The position numbers and the translations under genes are program-made. 64,000 bases of DNA from Pseudomonas botevensis (GTDB lineage Bacteria > Pseudomonadota > Gammaproteobacteria > Pseudomonadales > Pseudomonadaceae): contig NZ_JAHTKI010000002.1 in NCBI RefSeq assembly GCF_019145475.1, positions 1 through 64,000 of the forward strand. The letters are read 5' to 3'. Shown piece by piece: positions 35,305 to 44,026 of this stretch. The notes under the pieces are model-generated. The model did no database searches. It saw nothing but the letters and a program-made list of their open reading frames with translations, and was not told where the DNA came from. Within the stretch, counting starts at the first letter, position 1. Each line of letters opens with the position of its first letter.

Positions 35305-36408
35305 ATGCATACCCCGAACAAGTGGTTGCTGGGCGCTCTGGGCTTGGCGCTGGCCGGTTTGGTGCCCGCCGTACACGCCGAAGACAAGACCCTGCGGTTG
35401 TACAACTGGGCGGATTATTTCGCCGAAGACACGCTGACGAAGTTCACCGCCGAGACCGGAATCAAGGTGATCTATGACGTCATGGACGGCAGCGAAACCC
35501 TGGAAGCCAAGATGCTCTCCGGCGGTAGTGGTTACGACCTGATTTTCCCCGGCGACACCGTGGCCGAGCGCCTGATGCGCGCCGGCAGTCTGTTGCCGCT
35601 GGAACCAGCGAAAATCGCCGCGATGAGTGATATCGAACCGGGTCTGCAAAAACTGCGCAGCCACTACGAACATTCGAACAAGGCCACTGTGCCGTATACC
35701 TGGGGCACTATCGGCCTGACCTACAACGCCGAACAGATCAGACAGCGCATGGCCGATGCGCCGGTGAACAGCCTGGACATGCTGTTCAAGCCGGAGCTGG
35801 CGGCGAAGTTTGCCGATTGCGGGATTTCGATGATCGACTCGCCGGACGAAGCGCTGGCGGTGGTGCTCAACTACCTCGGTCGTGATCCGCGCAGCGGCAA
35901 GCCGGCGGATCTGGCGGCGGCCAGTGAAGTGCTGATGAAGCTGCGGCCGTACATCCGCAAGTTCCAGTCGCAACCGGTGACCGATCTGGTCAACGGCAAC
36001 CTGTGCCTGTCGCTCGGCTACAGCGGCGACATGACCCAGGCCCAGCGCACTTCGGACAGCGCCGGCAAGAAGACCCAATTCCAGTACCGCGTGCCCCGCG
36101 AGGGCACCACGGTGTGGATGGACACCATGGCCATTCCGGTCGATGCCAAACACCCGGAGTACGCCTACGCCTTCATCAACTTCGTGATGCGCCCGGAAAA
36201 CATGGCCGCCATCAGCAATTTCACCGGTTACCCGACCTCCAACGCCAAGGCCCGGGCCGGGGTGGACGAGGTCATGCGCAACAACCCGGACATCTACCTC
36301 GACGAAGCGACCTATGCTCGTCTGATACCGGGCAAGGACATTCCCCAGGCCGACATGCGCGCGCGTATGCGCACCTGGACCAAGTTCAAGACCGCCACTG
36401 CAAAGTGA
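35305..36408 (+). CDS. periplasmic polyamine-binding protein, PotF/SpuD-like
   Basis: A 367-residue secreted binding protein. The signal peptide ends near V-H-A-E-D, and the mature start K-T-L-R-L-Y-N-W-A-D-Y-F is the hallmark of PotD/PotF/SpuD proteins. A middle Y-T-W-G-T-I-G-L-T-Y-N segment agrees. It lies one base after aguB, with GGAGT upstream. No permease or ATPase gene follows, so it must use a transporter encoded elsewhere, or feed agmatine to the exported deiminase next door. Confidence 0.9.
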   Translation: MHTPNKWLLGALGLALAGLVPAVHAEDKTLRLYNWADYFAEDTLTKFTAETGIKVIYDVMDGSETLEAKMLSGGSGYDLIFPGDTVAERLMRAGSLLPLEPAKIAAMSDIEPGLQKLRSHYEHSNKATVPYTWGTIGLTYNAEQIRQRMADAPVNSLDMLFKPELAAKFADCGISMIDSPDEALAVVLNYLGRDPRSGKPADLAAASEVLMKLRPYIRKFQSQPVTDLVNGNLCLSLGYSGDMTQAQRTSDSAGKKTQFQYRVPREGTTVWMDTMAIPVDAKHPEYAYAFINFVMRPENMAAISNFTGYPTSNAKARAGVDEVMRNNPDIYLDEATYARLIPGKDIPQADMRARMRTWTKFKTATAK

Positions 36409-36457
36409 TTTTTATCCGGGCCGCCCGGCGGCCCATTACAACATCAGGAACGTACAC

Positions 36458-37576
36458 ATGCCGACTCGTCGCGAGTTCATCAAACAGGTTTCCGTCGCCG
36501 CCGGTGTCGGCGCCGCTGTCATGGGCCTCGGCCTGTCACCGGCCCGCGTGCTGGCGGCCGGCGCAGGGCGCTGGTTCATGCCCGACGAGGGCGACAAACA
36601 TGAGCGCGCGTTCATGGCATTCGGCGCGCAGGACGCGATCTGGGAAGACTTCACCGAAGACGTCCAGGAAGCCCTCGGCCGCATCGCCCGGGCCATTGCC
36701 CGTTATGAGCCGCTGACGATCTATTGCCGCAGCGGTGAACGCAGCCTGGCTGAAGAGATTTGTGGTACATCGAACATCACCTACCAGACCGCCGCGCTGG
36801 ATGACATCTGGATGCGCGACATCAGCGCCAACTTCGTCATCGACGACAACAACGGCCTCGGCGCGGTGGATTTCAACTTCAGCGGCTGGGGCGGCAAGCA
36901 GCAACATGCCAAGGACGCGAAGATCGCCAAGCGTGTCGCAGCCGATGCGCAAGCGACCTACATCCGCAGCGAGCTGGTGGGCGAGGGCGGCGGTATCGAA
37001 GTCGACGGCCACGGCACCGCGATCATGACCGAGAGCTGCTGGATCAACAGCAATCGCAACCCGGACTGGAGCAAGGCGGATGTCGAGGCCGAACTCAAGG
37101 CACGCCTGGGCCTGCGCAAGATCATCTGGCTGCCGGGGATCAAGAACAAGGACATCACCGACGCTCACGTCGACTTCTATGCGCGCTTCGTCAAACCGGG
37201 CGTGGTGATCGCCAACCTCGACACCGACGAGGAGTCCTACGATCACAAGGTCACCCTGGCGCACCTGGAAATCCTCAAGAAAGCCACCGACGCCGATGGT
37301 CGTGCGCTGCAAATCCATGTGGTGTCGCCACCGCTGAAACCGCGCAAGAGCAAGTTCAACCAGGACAATCCGGACTTCGCCGCCGGCTACATCAACTACT
37401 TCGTGATCAACGGCGCGGTCATCGCCCCGGAGTTCGGCGACAAGGCAGCGGACAAGAAGGCCTACGATTTGCTGAGCCAGCTCTACCCGGACCGCGAGGT
37501 GGTGCAAATCAACATCGACGCCATTGCGGCGGGGGGTGGCGGGATTCACTGCGTGACCAGTCATCAACCGGCGTAA
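36458..37576 (+). CDS. Tat-exported agmatine deiminase paralogue
   Basis: A 372-residue second deiminase. Residues 1-34 are a Tat signal (TRREFIK at 3-9, hydrophobic core, A-R-V-L-A-A-G), which the upstream AguA lacks, so this copy should act in the periplasm. Catalytic parts are kept: I-W-M-R-D-I-S, GEGGGIEVDG, DAHVDF and the C-terminal GGGGIHCVT with its Cys. The N of NEGG is Gly here. It is 50 bases downstream of the binding-protein gene and likely in the same operon. A role in making carbamoylputrescine outside the cytoplasm is inferred; another guanidino substrate is possible. Confidence 0.88.
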   Translation: MPTRREFIKQVSVAAGVGAAVMGLGLSPARVLAAGAGRWFMPDEGDKHERAFMAFGAQDAIWEDFTEDVQEALGRIARAIARYEPLTIYCRSGERSLAEEICGTSNITYQTAALDDIWMRDISANFVIDDNNGLGAVDFNFSGWGGKQQHAKDAKIAKRVAADAQATYIRSELVGEGGGIEVDGHGTAIMTESCWINSNRNPDWSKADVEAELKARLGLRKIIWLPGIKNKDITDAHVDFYARFVKPGVVIANLDTDEESYDHKVTLAHLEILKKATDADGRALQIHVVSPPLKPRKSKFNQDNPDFAAGYINYFVINGAVIAPEFGDKAADKKAYDLLSQLYPDREVVQINIDAIAAGGGGIHCVTSHQPA

Positions 37577-37590
37577 TACCCGTAATGACT

Positions 37591-37611
37591 GCTCCCACGC
37601 AGAGCGTGGGA
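37591..37611. repeat. extragenic palindrome CTCCCACGC-AGA-GCGTGGGA
   Basis: An inverted repeat of the Pseudomonas GCTCCCACGC-AGAGCGTGGGAACC type, between the deiminase and glutathione-transferase genes, which are convergent. It may also act in transcription ending. Confidence 0.75.
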
Positions 37612-37626
37612 ACCTTCGATAACAGA

Positions 37627-38289
37627 TCAGCGGAAACGCGCGGGAAGCGCCTCGGCGAACGGATAGAAGTCAAACCACGGTTTGGCTTCTTCGAGAACCT
37701 GGGCAACGGAAGGGCGCTGCACCAGTCGTTCGAAATAGGCATGCAACCGGTGGTGATCCTCGGGAATTGGCACCAGTGTGCTCGCATAGAACAACGCGGG
37801 GGCGGCAGAGCAGTCGGCCAGGCTGAAATCCGGGCTGGCGACCCATTGGCCGCTCGCCAACTGCTGTTCCAGCATGCCGTACATCGTCAGCAGGGTGGCC
37901 CGTTCGCCGCTCAGGTCAGCGTTGCCGGCATGGATGCGGTCGGCAACGATTCTCTGCAACGGCGTCTGCCCGTAGTGATCGAAAATCCGGTCCCATAACC
38001 GTACTTGCAACGCGGTGTCCCAGTCTTCGGGAATCAGCTTCGTCGAGCCGCCATGGACGTGATCCAGATACTCGATGATCACACTCGACTCCGCGATATT
38101 GCGCTGGCGGGCGCGATCCTGAATCACCGGGAACTTTACCAGCGGCCACAAGGCCCGCAACTCCTCGCGTTCGGCCTCGCTGGAGAGGTCGATCAGGCGT
38201 TTTTCGAAGGCGACCCCCTGTTCATACAGGGCGATCAGCACCTTGTGGCAATAGGACGACAGCGGGTGGTAGTAGAGGGTCAGATCCAT
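37627..38289 (-). CDS. glutathione S-transferase family protein
   Basis: A 220-residue GST. The N-terminal thioredoxin-fold begins L-T-L-Y-Y-H-P-L-S-S-Y-C-H-K-V-L, with the Ser/Tyr region typical of small-molecule GSTs and the cis-Pro in V-K-F-P-V-I. E-S-S-V-I-I-E-Y-L is the glutathione-binding motif. The C-terminal helical domain contains D-F-S-L-A-D-C. The ATG at 38289 fits the fold start. Substrate not identifiable. Confidence 0.9.
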   Translation of the reverse strand: MDLTLYYHPLSSYCHKVLIALYEQGVAFEKRLIDLSSEAEREELRALWPLVKFPVIQDRARQRNIAESSVIIEYLDHVHGGSTKLIPEDWDTALQVRLWDRIFDHYGQTPLQRIVADRIHAGNADLSGERATLLTMYGMLEQQLASGQWVASPDFSLADCSAAPALFYASTLVPIPEDHHRLHAYFERLVQRPSVAQVLEEAKPWFDFYPFAEALPARFR

Positions 38290-38357
38290 GGGGCGGTGCT
38301 CCGGGGCAGCGGCAAAAGGCACTACACAGGTATAGCTCGCCTGTGCACCGGCAGTCT

Positions 38358-38741
38358 TCACTTCGCTTGATAGTAGCGGATCAATTGCCTCGATTTGATG
38401 AAGGTGACGTAGCCGAGCGCGGCCATCAGCAATAACGCCAGTGCCGGACCAGCAGCGTTGGCTCCCGTGTTGAATTGGACATAGAGCGAAAAGACGAGGA
38501 TCAGTGCGACGTAACTTGCCAGGTGTTTGTTGAAAAACGCCAGAAGCAGCGCAACGCTTGCGACGATCACTGAGTGGGCGACGGTGATCAGTCCCATTTC
38601 CATCAACAGTGAAGAGGGGATGCTACCGAATTTGAGTTGGGCGACCGTCACCGGGATTTCGTACAGAAACCATTGCAACGTGCCGACCAGCAGCAGGCTG
38701 AGGGCAGTGATCGACAGTAAGTGTTTTGTTCTGGAGCTCAT
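38358..38741 (-). CDS. small polytopic membrane protein
   Basis: A 127-residue inner-membrane protein with about four hydrophobic segments and a basic tail (K-S-R-Q-L-I-R-Y-Y-Q-A-K). Its ATG overlaps the stop of the hotdog-fold gene upstream (ATGA), so both are translated together. No family recognised. Confidence 0.7.
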   Translation of the reverse strand: MSSRTKHLLSITALSLLLVGTLQWFLYEIPVTVAQLKFGSIPSSLLMEMGLITVAHSVIVASVALLLAFFNKHLASYVALILVFSLYVQFNTGANAAGPALALLLMAALGYVTFIKSRQLIRYYQAK

Positions 38742-39244
38742 TGGCCTTCCTTGCGTTCATGCGCCGCTGCGGCGAGTTGTTCAGTGTCTACCCGCACAAA
38801 AACCGAGTCGCCCACCGCTGTCAGCACATCTCCGGCGTAGACCTCGCAGATCACCCGGGTCTTGCGCCCGACTTCGCCCTCGACTCTTGCGCTAAGGGTC
38901 AGCGGCACGCCCATTGGTGTCGGTTTGATGAACTTGATGCCGAGGTTGCCGGTGACGCAGTTGATGCGCGGCAGGCTCTGCGGTTCGCGCTGTTCGGCGC
39001 GGTAGTGGTAGGCCATTGCGGTCCAGTTGGAATGGCAGTCCACCAGCATGGCGATCAGCCCGCCGTAGACCAGTTCCGGCCAGCCGCAGTACATGGCTTC
39101 GGGCAGGTGCTCGGCGATGACATGCACGCCGTCCTCGTGCCAATGGCTCTTGATGTGCAGACCATGGGGATTGCTGCTGCCGCAGCCGAAACAAACCCCT
39201 TCCGGAGCAGCGGTGTCTTGCAGGGCAGTGCCGAGAGTCGTCAT
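38738..39244 (-). CDS. hotdog-fold thioesterase, PaaI-like
   Basis: A 168-residue protein with the 4HBT/PaaI pattern: C-F-G-C-G-S-S-N-P-H-G-L-H at the start, V-Y-G-G-L-I-A-M-L-V-D-C-H-S-N at the central helix, and a P-T-P-M-G-V-P-L-T strand turn. The CFGCG start is a mark of a subgroup of uncharacterised thioesterases. It should hydrolyse an acyl-CoA. It is coupled by 4 bases to the membrane protein downstream. Confidence 0.85.
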   Translation of the reverse strand: MTTLGTALQDTAAPEGVCFGCGSSNPHGLHIKSHWHEDGVHVIAEHLPEAMYCGWPELVYGGLIAMLVDCHSNWTAMAYHYRAEQREPQSLPRINCVTGNLGIKFIKPTPMGVPLTLSARVEGEVGRKTRVICEVYAGDVLTAVGDSVFVRVDTEQLAAAAHERKEGQ

Positions 39245-39342
39245 GCCGGGATCATCCTTAAACAGTGAGCAGAACCGGGGCGGATTCTAACCCTGAACGG
39301 CTCGGTTTGAGGATGCTCTCCTACAGTTTCGGAGGACTCCTT

Positions 39343-39430
39343 GTGGGAGCGGGGCTTGCCCGCGAAGGCGTCGGGTCAGTCAATATTATTGCGACTGGTC
39401 CGACGCCTTCGCGAGCAAGGCCGCTCCCAC
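39343..39430. repeat. REPIN (paired inverted REP elements)
   Basis: GTGGGAGCGGGGCTTGCCCGCGAAGGCG on the left and its inverted partner CGCCTTCGCGAGCAAGGCCGCTCCCAC on the right enclose about 30 unique bases. This is the usual Pseudomonas REP doublet, between the hotdog-fold and MHS genes. Such elements are spread by RAYT transposases encoded elsewhere. Confidence 0.9.
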
Positions 39431-39447
39431 GAGGAGGGGGAGCGGTT

Positions 39448-41124
39448 TCAAGAATGCTGAATATCCCGATCCTTGGTTTCCGGCAGGAAGAAGATTCCCA
39501 GCACCGCTGTCATCACCGCAATCACGATCGGATACCACAAGCCGTAATAGATATCTCCGGTTGCGGCGACCATGGCAAACGCCACCGTCGGCAGGAACCC
39601 GCCAAACCAGCCGTTACCGATGTGATACGGCAGCGACATCGAGGTGTAGCGAATCCGCGCCGGGAACAGTTCCACCAGCCACGCCGCAATCGGCCCGTAC
39701 ACCATGGTCACGTAGATCACCAGAATGGTCAGCAGGAGCAGCACCATCGGGTAGTTGGTCTTGGCCGGGTCTGCTTTCTCCGGATATCCGGCCTCTTTGA
39801 GTGCGGCGCCGAGGCTGGCGGTGAAGGCGTCGTTGCGGGTCTTGAAGTCGGCGGCGGGCAGGGCGCTGCCCTCGAAGCTCTCGATCACTTTGTCACCGAT
39901 ACGCACCTGCGCCACGGTGTTCGGTTCGGACACGACGTTTTCGTAAGGAATGGCCCGCTTGGCCAGCACGGTTTTCGCCAGATCGCACGAACTGGTGAAT
40001 TTGGCCTTGCCCACCGGGTCGAACTGGAACGAGCACTGGTCGGGGTTGGCGATCACTTTGACCGGGTTCTTCTCCTGGGCGACGAACACATCCGGGTTCC
40101 CGTACTGGGTCAGCGCATGGAAGATCGGGAAGTAGGTCACCGCCGCCAGAATGCACCCGGCCATGATGATGCCCTTGCGGCCAATGCGGTCGGACAGGCT
40201 ACCGAACAGCACGAAAAACGGCGTGCCGATCAGCAGCGAACCGGCGATCAGCAGGTTGGCGGTCTGCGGGTCGATCTTCAGCGTCTGCAACAGGAAAAAC
40301 AGCGCGTAGAACTGCCCGGTGTACCAGACCACCGCCTGGCCGGCGGTGCCGCCGAGCAGGGCCATGATCACGATTTTCAGGTTGTCCCAGCGGGCGAAGG
40401 ATTCGGTCAGCGGCGCTTTCGACGCCTTGCCTTCGGCTTTCATCTTCATGAACACCGGCGATTCGTTCAGTTGCAGGCGGATGTACACCGACACCGCCAG
40501 CAGCAGGATCGACAGCAGGAACGGAATCCGCCAGCCCCAGGCCTCGAACGCTTCAGTACCCAGCGCGGTGCGGCACGCGAGGATCACCAGCAGCGACAGA
40601 AACAGCCCAAGGGTCGCGGTGGTTTGAATCCACGAAGTGAAATAGCCACGCTTGCCCTTCGGCGCGTGCTCGGCCACATAGGTCGCCGCGCCGCCGTATT
40701 CACCGCCCAACGCCAGGCCTTGCAGCAGCCGCAGGGTGATCAGAATGATCGGCGCCGCGACCCCGATGGTCGCGTAACCGGGCAGGAAACCCACAATGGC
40801 CGTCGACACACCCATGATCACGATCGTGATCAGAAACGTGTGCTTGCGCCCGATCATGTCGCCCAACCGCCCAAACACAATCGCCCCGAACGGCCGCACC
40901 GCAAAACCGGCGGCGAAGGCGAGCAGGGCGAAGATAAAGGACGTGGTCTCATTCACACCGGCAAAGAAGTGTTTGGCGATGATCGCCGCCAGAGAGCCGT
41001 AAAGGTAAAAGTCGTACCACTCGAACACCGTCCCCAGGGACGAGGCAAAAATGACCTTGCGCTCCTCCTTGCTGACACTGTGATGCGGGGCACTGCCTGT
41101 AGACATGCTGTCGAGAACCGCCAT
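39448..41124 (-). CDS. MHS-family metabolite:H+ symporter with extra loop
   Basis: A 558-residue MFS carrier of the metabolite:H+ symporter group. It begins with F-E-W-Y-D-F-Y-L-Y-G-S and carries the MHS signature LALGGEYGGAATYVAEHAP. It is longer than usual (typically 420-450 residues) because about 115 polar residues with two Cys (Q-C-S-F and S-S-C-D-L) sit between late membrane segments, after L-T-Q-Y-G-N-P-D. ATG at 41124 is chosen because the upstream frame has no membrane-protein-like sequence. Substrate unknown. Confidence 0.85.
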   Translation of the reverse strand: MAVLDSMSTGSAPHHSVSKEERKVIFASSLGTVFEWYDFYLYGSLAAIIAKHFFAGVNETTSFIFALLAFAAGFAVRPFGAIVFGRLGDMIGRKHTFLITIVIMGVSTAIVGFLPGYATIGVAAPIILITLRLLQGLALGGEYGGAATYVAEHAPKGKRGYFTSWIQTTATLGLFLSLLVILACRTALGTEAFEAWGWRIPFLLSILLLAVSVYIRLQLNESPVFMKMKAEGKASKAPLTESFARWDNLKIVIMALLGGTAGQAVVWYTGQFYALFFLLQTLKIDPQTANLLIAGSLLIGTPFFVLFGSLSDRIGRKGIIMAGCILAAVTYFPIFHALTQYGNPDVFVAQEKNPVKVIANPDQCSFQFDPVGKAKFTSSCDLAKTVLAKRAIPYENVVSEPNTVAQVRIGDKVIESFEGSALPAADFKTRNDAFTASLGAALKEAGYPEKADPAKTNYPMVLLLLTILVIYVTMVYGPIAAWLVELFPARIRYTSMSLPYHIGNGWFGGFLPTVAFAMVAATGDIYYGLWYPIVIAVMTAVLGIFFLPETKDRDIQHS

Positions 41125-41393
41125 GAGTGTTTCTCCGTCGTGCTTTTTATTGTTGCAGGCCGGAGCACCTGACAGTGTTGCTGTACCCATGGCCTGGGGT
41201 CGTTGTCGCATCGCCCGTGTATCAAGCGGGCACAGACTGACGGCCTCACCCTTGGGGGGAGGTTCCCTTGAGCATAGCTGTCGAAACACGTTCCTTCTTC
41301 AAACGGCGCCCGGGGCCTGTAAACTGGCCGCCCGAAATGGCGCGCATCCTTGAATGAACGCGCCGTCGATCACTTTCAGCAAAGGATTTTCCC

Positions 41394-41774
41394 ATGGCCA
41401 ATCAAGACCTCAGCTACACCCCGGACCCGGATGCAGACTCGATTTCTTCGGACGTCGTCGGCTTCAACGGGATTCTGGTGTCGACCCAGATTCCGACCCG
41501 CGCCGATGGCAGCCTGGAGCTGGGGGATGTCACGTTGCAGAGCGAATGCACCTTGCAGGCGCTGAAAGTGGCGCTGGAGAAGGCCGGCAGCTCCATGGAT
41601 CGGGTGATGCACCTGACCATTTATCTGACCGATATGGCTGATCGTGCGGCGTTCAACGAGGTTTACAAGCGTTTCTTCGCCAAGCCCTGGCCCGTGCGTG
41701 CGGCGGTCGGCGTGGCTGCGCTGGCGGTGGAAGGGATGAAGGTCGAAGTCACCGCGATGGCCGCCAAGGCCTGA
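41394..41774 (+). CDS. RidA/YjgF-family protein
   Basis: A 126-residue Rid protein with the core L-K-V-A-L-E-K-A-G-S-S-M-D-R-V-M-H-L-T-I-Y-L-T-D-M and the closing V-E-V-T-A-M-A-A. The final region has P-V-R-A-A-V-G-V-A-A-L-A-V-E-G, keeping the arginine typical of active RidA enamine deaminases. AAAGGA lies before the ATG. It is divergent from the MHS carrier gene. It might detoxify enamines made in amino acid breakdown. Confidence 0.85.
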   Translation: MANQDLSYTPDPDADSISSDVVGFNGILVSTQIPTRADGSLELGDVTLQSECTLQALKVALEKAGSSMDRVMHLTIYLTDMADRAAFNEVYKRFFAKPWPVRAAVGVAALAVEGMKVEVTAMAAKA

Positions 41775-41789
41775 GCCTTGCCTGACCCG

Positions 41790-41849
41790 GTGGGAGCGGG
41801 CTTGCCCGCGAAGGCGGCCGAATGGCCTGACCAGGGCAGTTGCTCCCAC
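41790..41849. repeat. REPIN (paired inverted REP elements)
   Basis: GTGGGAGCGGGCTTGCCCGCG followed after a short unique stretch by TGCTCCCAC in inverted order. It is between the RidA-like and rlhA genes. Same family as 39343-39430. Confidence 0.85.
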
Positions 41850-41964
41850 GGGATCGGCGGTGTTTTTGCCGCCTCGGTTGCCACCCGGCAGCACAGGCGT
41901 GCCCGGCGGGCGTTTCGCGGCTACAATGCGCGCCTCGACCGTGAAAGCCTGACTAAAAAAACAT

Positions 41965-43953
41965 ATGTCCTTGCCCAAGCATCATCTGGAATTGCTCAGC
42001 CCTGCCCGTGACGTGGCCATCGCCCGCGAGGCGATCCTGCACGGCGCCGATGCCGTGTACATCGGTGGCCCGAGCTTTGGCGCGCGCCACAACGCCTGTA
42101 ACGAGGTGAGCGAAATCGCCGAGCTGGTGGAGTTCGCCCGCCGTTACCACGCGCGGATCTTCACCACCATCAACACCATCCTGCACGACAACGAACTGGA
42201 GCCGGCGCGCAAGCTGATCCATCAGTTGTACGACGCCGGTGTCGATGCGCTGATCGTCCAGGATCTGGGCGTGATGGAGCTGGACATTCCGCCGATCGAG
42301 CTGCACGCCAGTACCCAGACCGACATTCGCACCCTGGAGCGGGCCAAGTTCCTCGATCAGGCCGGTTTCTCGCAACTGGTGCTCGCTCGTGAGCTGAACC
42401 TGCAGGAAATCCGCGCCATCGCCGACGAAACCGACGCGGCCATCGAATTCTTCATTCATGGCGCGCTGTGCGTGGCGTTTTCCGGCCAGTGCAACATTTC
42501 CCACGCGCAGACCGGGCGCAGCGCCAACCGTGGCGACTGCTCCCAGGCCTGCCGTCTGCCGTACACCCTCAAGGATGAAAAGGGCGGCGTGATCGCCTAC
42601 GAAAAACACCTGCTGTCGATGAAGGACAACAACCAGAGCGCCAACATCCGCGCGTTGGTCGAGGCCGGTGTGCGTTCGTTCAAGATCGAAGGTCGCTACA
42701 AGGACATGGGCTATGTGAAGAACATCACCGCCTATTACCGCCAGCGTCTGGACGCCGTGCTCGAGGACCGCCCGGACTTGGCCCGCGCCTCCAGCGGCCG
42801 TACCGCGCACTTCTTCGTGCCGGACCCGGAAAAAACCTTCCACCGGGGCAGCACCGACTACTTCGTCAGCGAGCGCAAGATCGACATCGGCGCCTTCGAC
42901 TCGCCGACCTTCACCGGTCTGCCGGTGGGCATCGTCGAGAAAGTCGGCAAGCGTGACATGCAAGTGGTCACCCATGAGCCGCTGTCCAACGGTGACGGCC
43001 TCAATGTGCTGGTCAAGCGTGAAGTGGTCGGTTTCCGCGCCAACATCGCCGAGCCGAAAGGGGAGTTCGACGAAGACGGCCAGAAACGCTACCGCTACCG
43101 CGTCGAGCCGAACGAGATGCCGGACGGCATGTACAAGCTGCGCCCGAACCATCCGCTGAGTCGCAACCTCGACCACAACTGGCAGCAGGCCTTGCTCAAG
43201 ACTTCCGCCGAGCGTCGTATCGGCGTGAGCTGGCTGGCGAAGCTGCGTGAAGAACGTCTGGAACTGACCGTGACCAGCGAGGAGGGCATCAGTGCCAGTG
43301 TCGCTCTGGACGGCCCGTTCGGCGCGGCCAACAAGCCGGAACAGGCGCTGGACACCTTGCAGGATCTGCTCGGCCAACTGGGCACCACCCAGTACCACGC
43401 CACTTCGATCAAGCTGGACGCGCCACAGGCGTTCTTCATCCCGAACTCGCAGCTCAAGTCGCTGCGCCGGGAAGTGATCGAAGCGCTGACCGAGGCCCGC
43501 GTCGCCGCCCACCCACGCGGTGGCCGCAAGGCCGAAACCACGCCGCCGCCGGTGTACCCGGAAGCGCACCTGTCGTTCCTCGCCAACGTCTACAACCAGA
43601 AAGCTCGCGACTTCTACCATCGTCACGGCGTGAAACTGATCGACGCCGCCTACGAGGCCCACGAAGAGGCGGGCGAAGTGCCGGTGATGATCACCAAGCA
43701 CTGCCTGCGTTTCTCCTTCAACCTGTGCCCGAAACAGGCCAAGGGCGTGACCGGCGTGCGCACCAAGGTCGCGCCGATGCAGTTGATCCACGGCGATGAA
43801 GTGCTGACGCTGAAGTTCGATTGCAAACCGTGCGAGATGCACGTCATCGGCAAGATGAAGGGCCACATCCTCAATCTGCCGCAACCGGGCAGCGTGGTGG
43901 GGCATATCAGTCCGGAAGACCTGATGAAGACCATTCCGCGGGCGCCGCACTGA
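41965..43953 (+). CDS. rlhA: 23S rRNA C2501 hydroxylase, U32 family
   Basis: A 662-residue peptidase-U32-fold protein. The N-terminal barrel starts L-E-L-L-S-P-A-R-D and has the family motif S-G-Q-C-N-I-S with several Cys (C-N-I-S, G-D-C-S-Q-A-C). The length, near that of E. coli RlhA (YdcP), and the large C-terminal part with K-H-C-L-R-F-S and C-K-P-C-E-M separate it from the shorter tRNA enzyme TrhP (YegQ, about 450 residues). RlhA makes 5-hydroxycytidine at 2501 in 23S rRNA. The cysteines likely bind Fe-S. It ends at a perfect terminator. Confidence 0.82.
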   Translation: MSLPKHHLELLSPARDVAIAREAILHGADAVYIGGPSFGARHNACNEVSEIAELVEFARRYHARIFTTINTILHDNELEPARKLIHQLYDAGVDALIVQDLGVMELDIPPIELHASTQTDIRTLERAKFLDQAGFSQLVLARELNLQEIRAIADETDAAIEFFIHGALCVAFSGQCNISHAQTGRSANRGDCSQACRLPYTLKDEKGGVIAYEKHLLSMKDNNQSANIRALVEAGVRSFKIEGRYKDMGYVKNITAYYRQRLDAVLEDRPDLARASSGRTAHFFVPDPEKTFHRGSTDYFVSERKIDIGAFDSPTFTGLPVGIVEKVGKRDMQVVTHEPLSNGDGLNVLVKREVVGFRANIAEPKGEFDEDGQKRYRYRVEPNEMPDGMYKLRPNHPLSRNLDHNWQQALLKTSAERRIGVSWLAKLREERLELTVTSEEGISASVALDGPFGAANKPEQALDTLQDLLGQLGTTQYHATSIKLDAPQAFFIPNSQLKSLRREVIEALTEARVAAHPRGGRKAETTPPPVYPEAHLSFLANVYNQKARDFYHRHGVKLIDAAYEAHEEAGEVPVMITKHCLRFSFNLCPKQAKGVTGVRTKVAPMQLIHGDEVLTLKFDCKPCEMHVIGKMKGHILNLPQPGSVVGHISPEDLMKTIPRAPH

Positions 43954-43971
43954 TCGAGCGGTTGTACAACG

Positions 43972-44014
43972 GGCAATAAAAAACCGGTGACATGAGTCAC
44001 CGGTTTTTTATTGC
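43972..44014. terminator. bidirectional Rho-independent terminator
   Basis: A near-perfect 43-base inverted repeat: GCAATAAAAAACCGGTGAC, loop ATGA, GTCACCGGTTTTTTATTGC. Its A- and T-runs serve both the rlhA and the convergent MFS gene. Confidence 0.95.
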
Positions 44015-44026
44015 CTGGACGAAACC

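Noticed and set aside
39265..41172. 635-codon plus-strand frame opposite the MHS carrier
   Set aside because: Rich in Arg, Gln, His and Gly, typical of antisense to a membrane protein. The minus strand has the MHS signature and a normal start.
41953..43950. 665-codon open frame antisense to rlhA
   Set aside because: Same reason: the plus strand encodes a full U32 protein with family motifs, the antisense frame does not.
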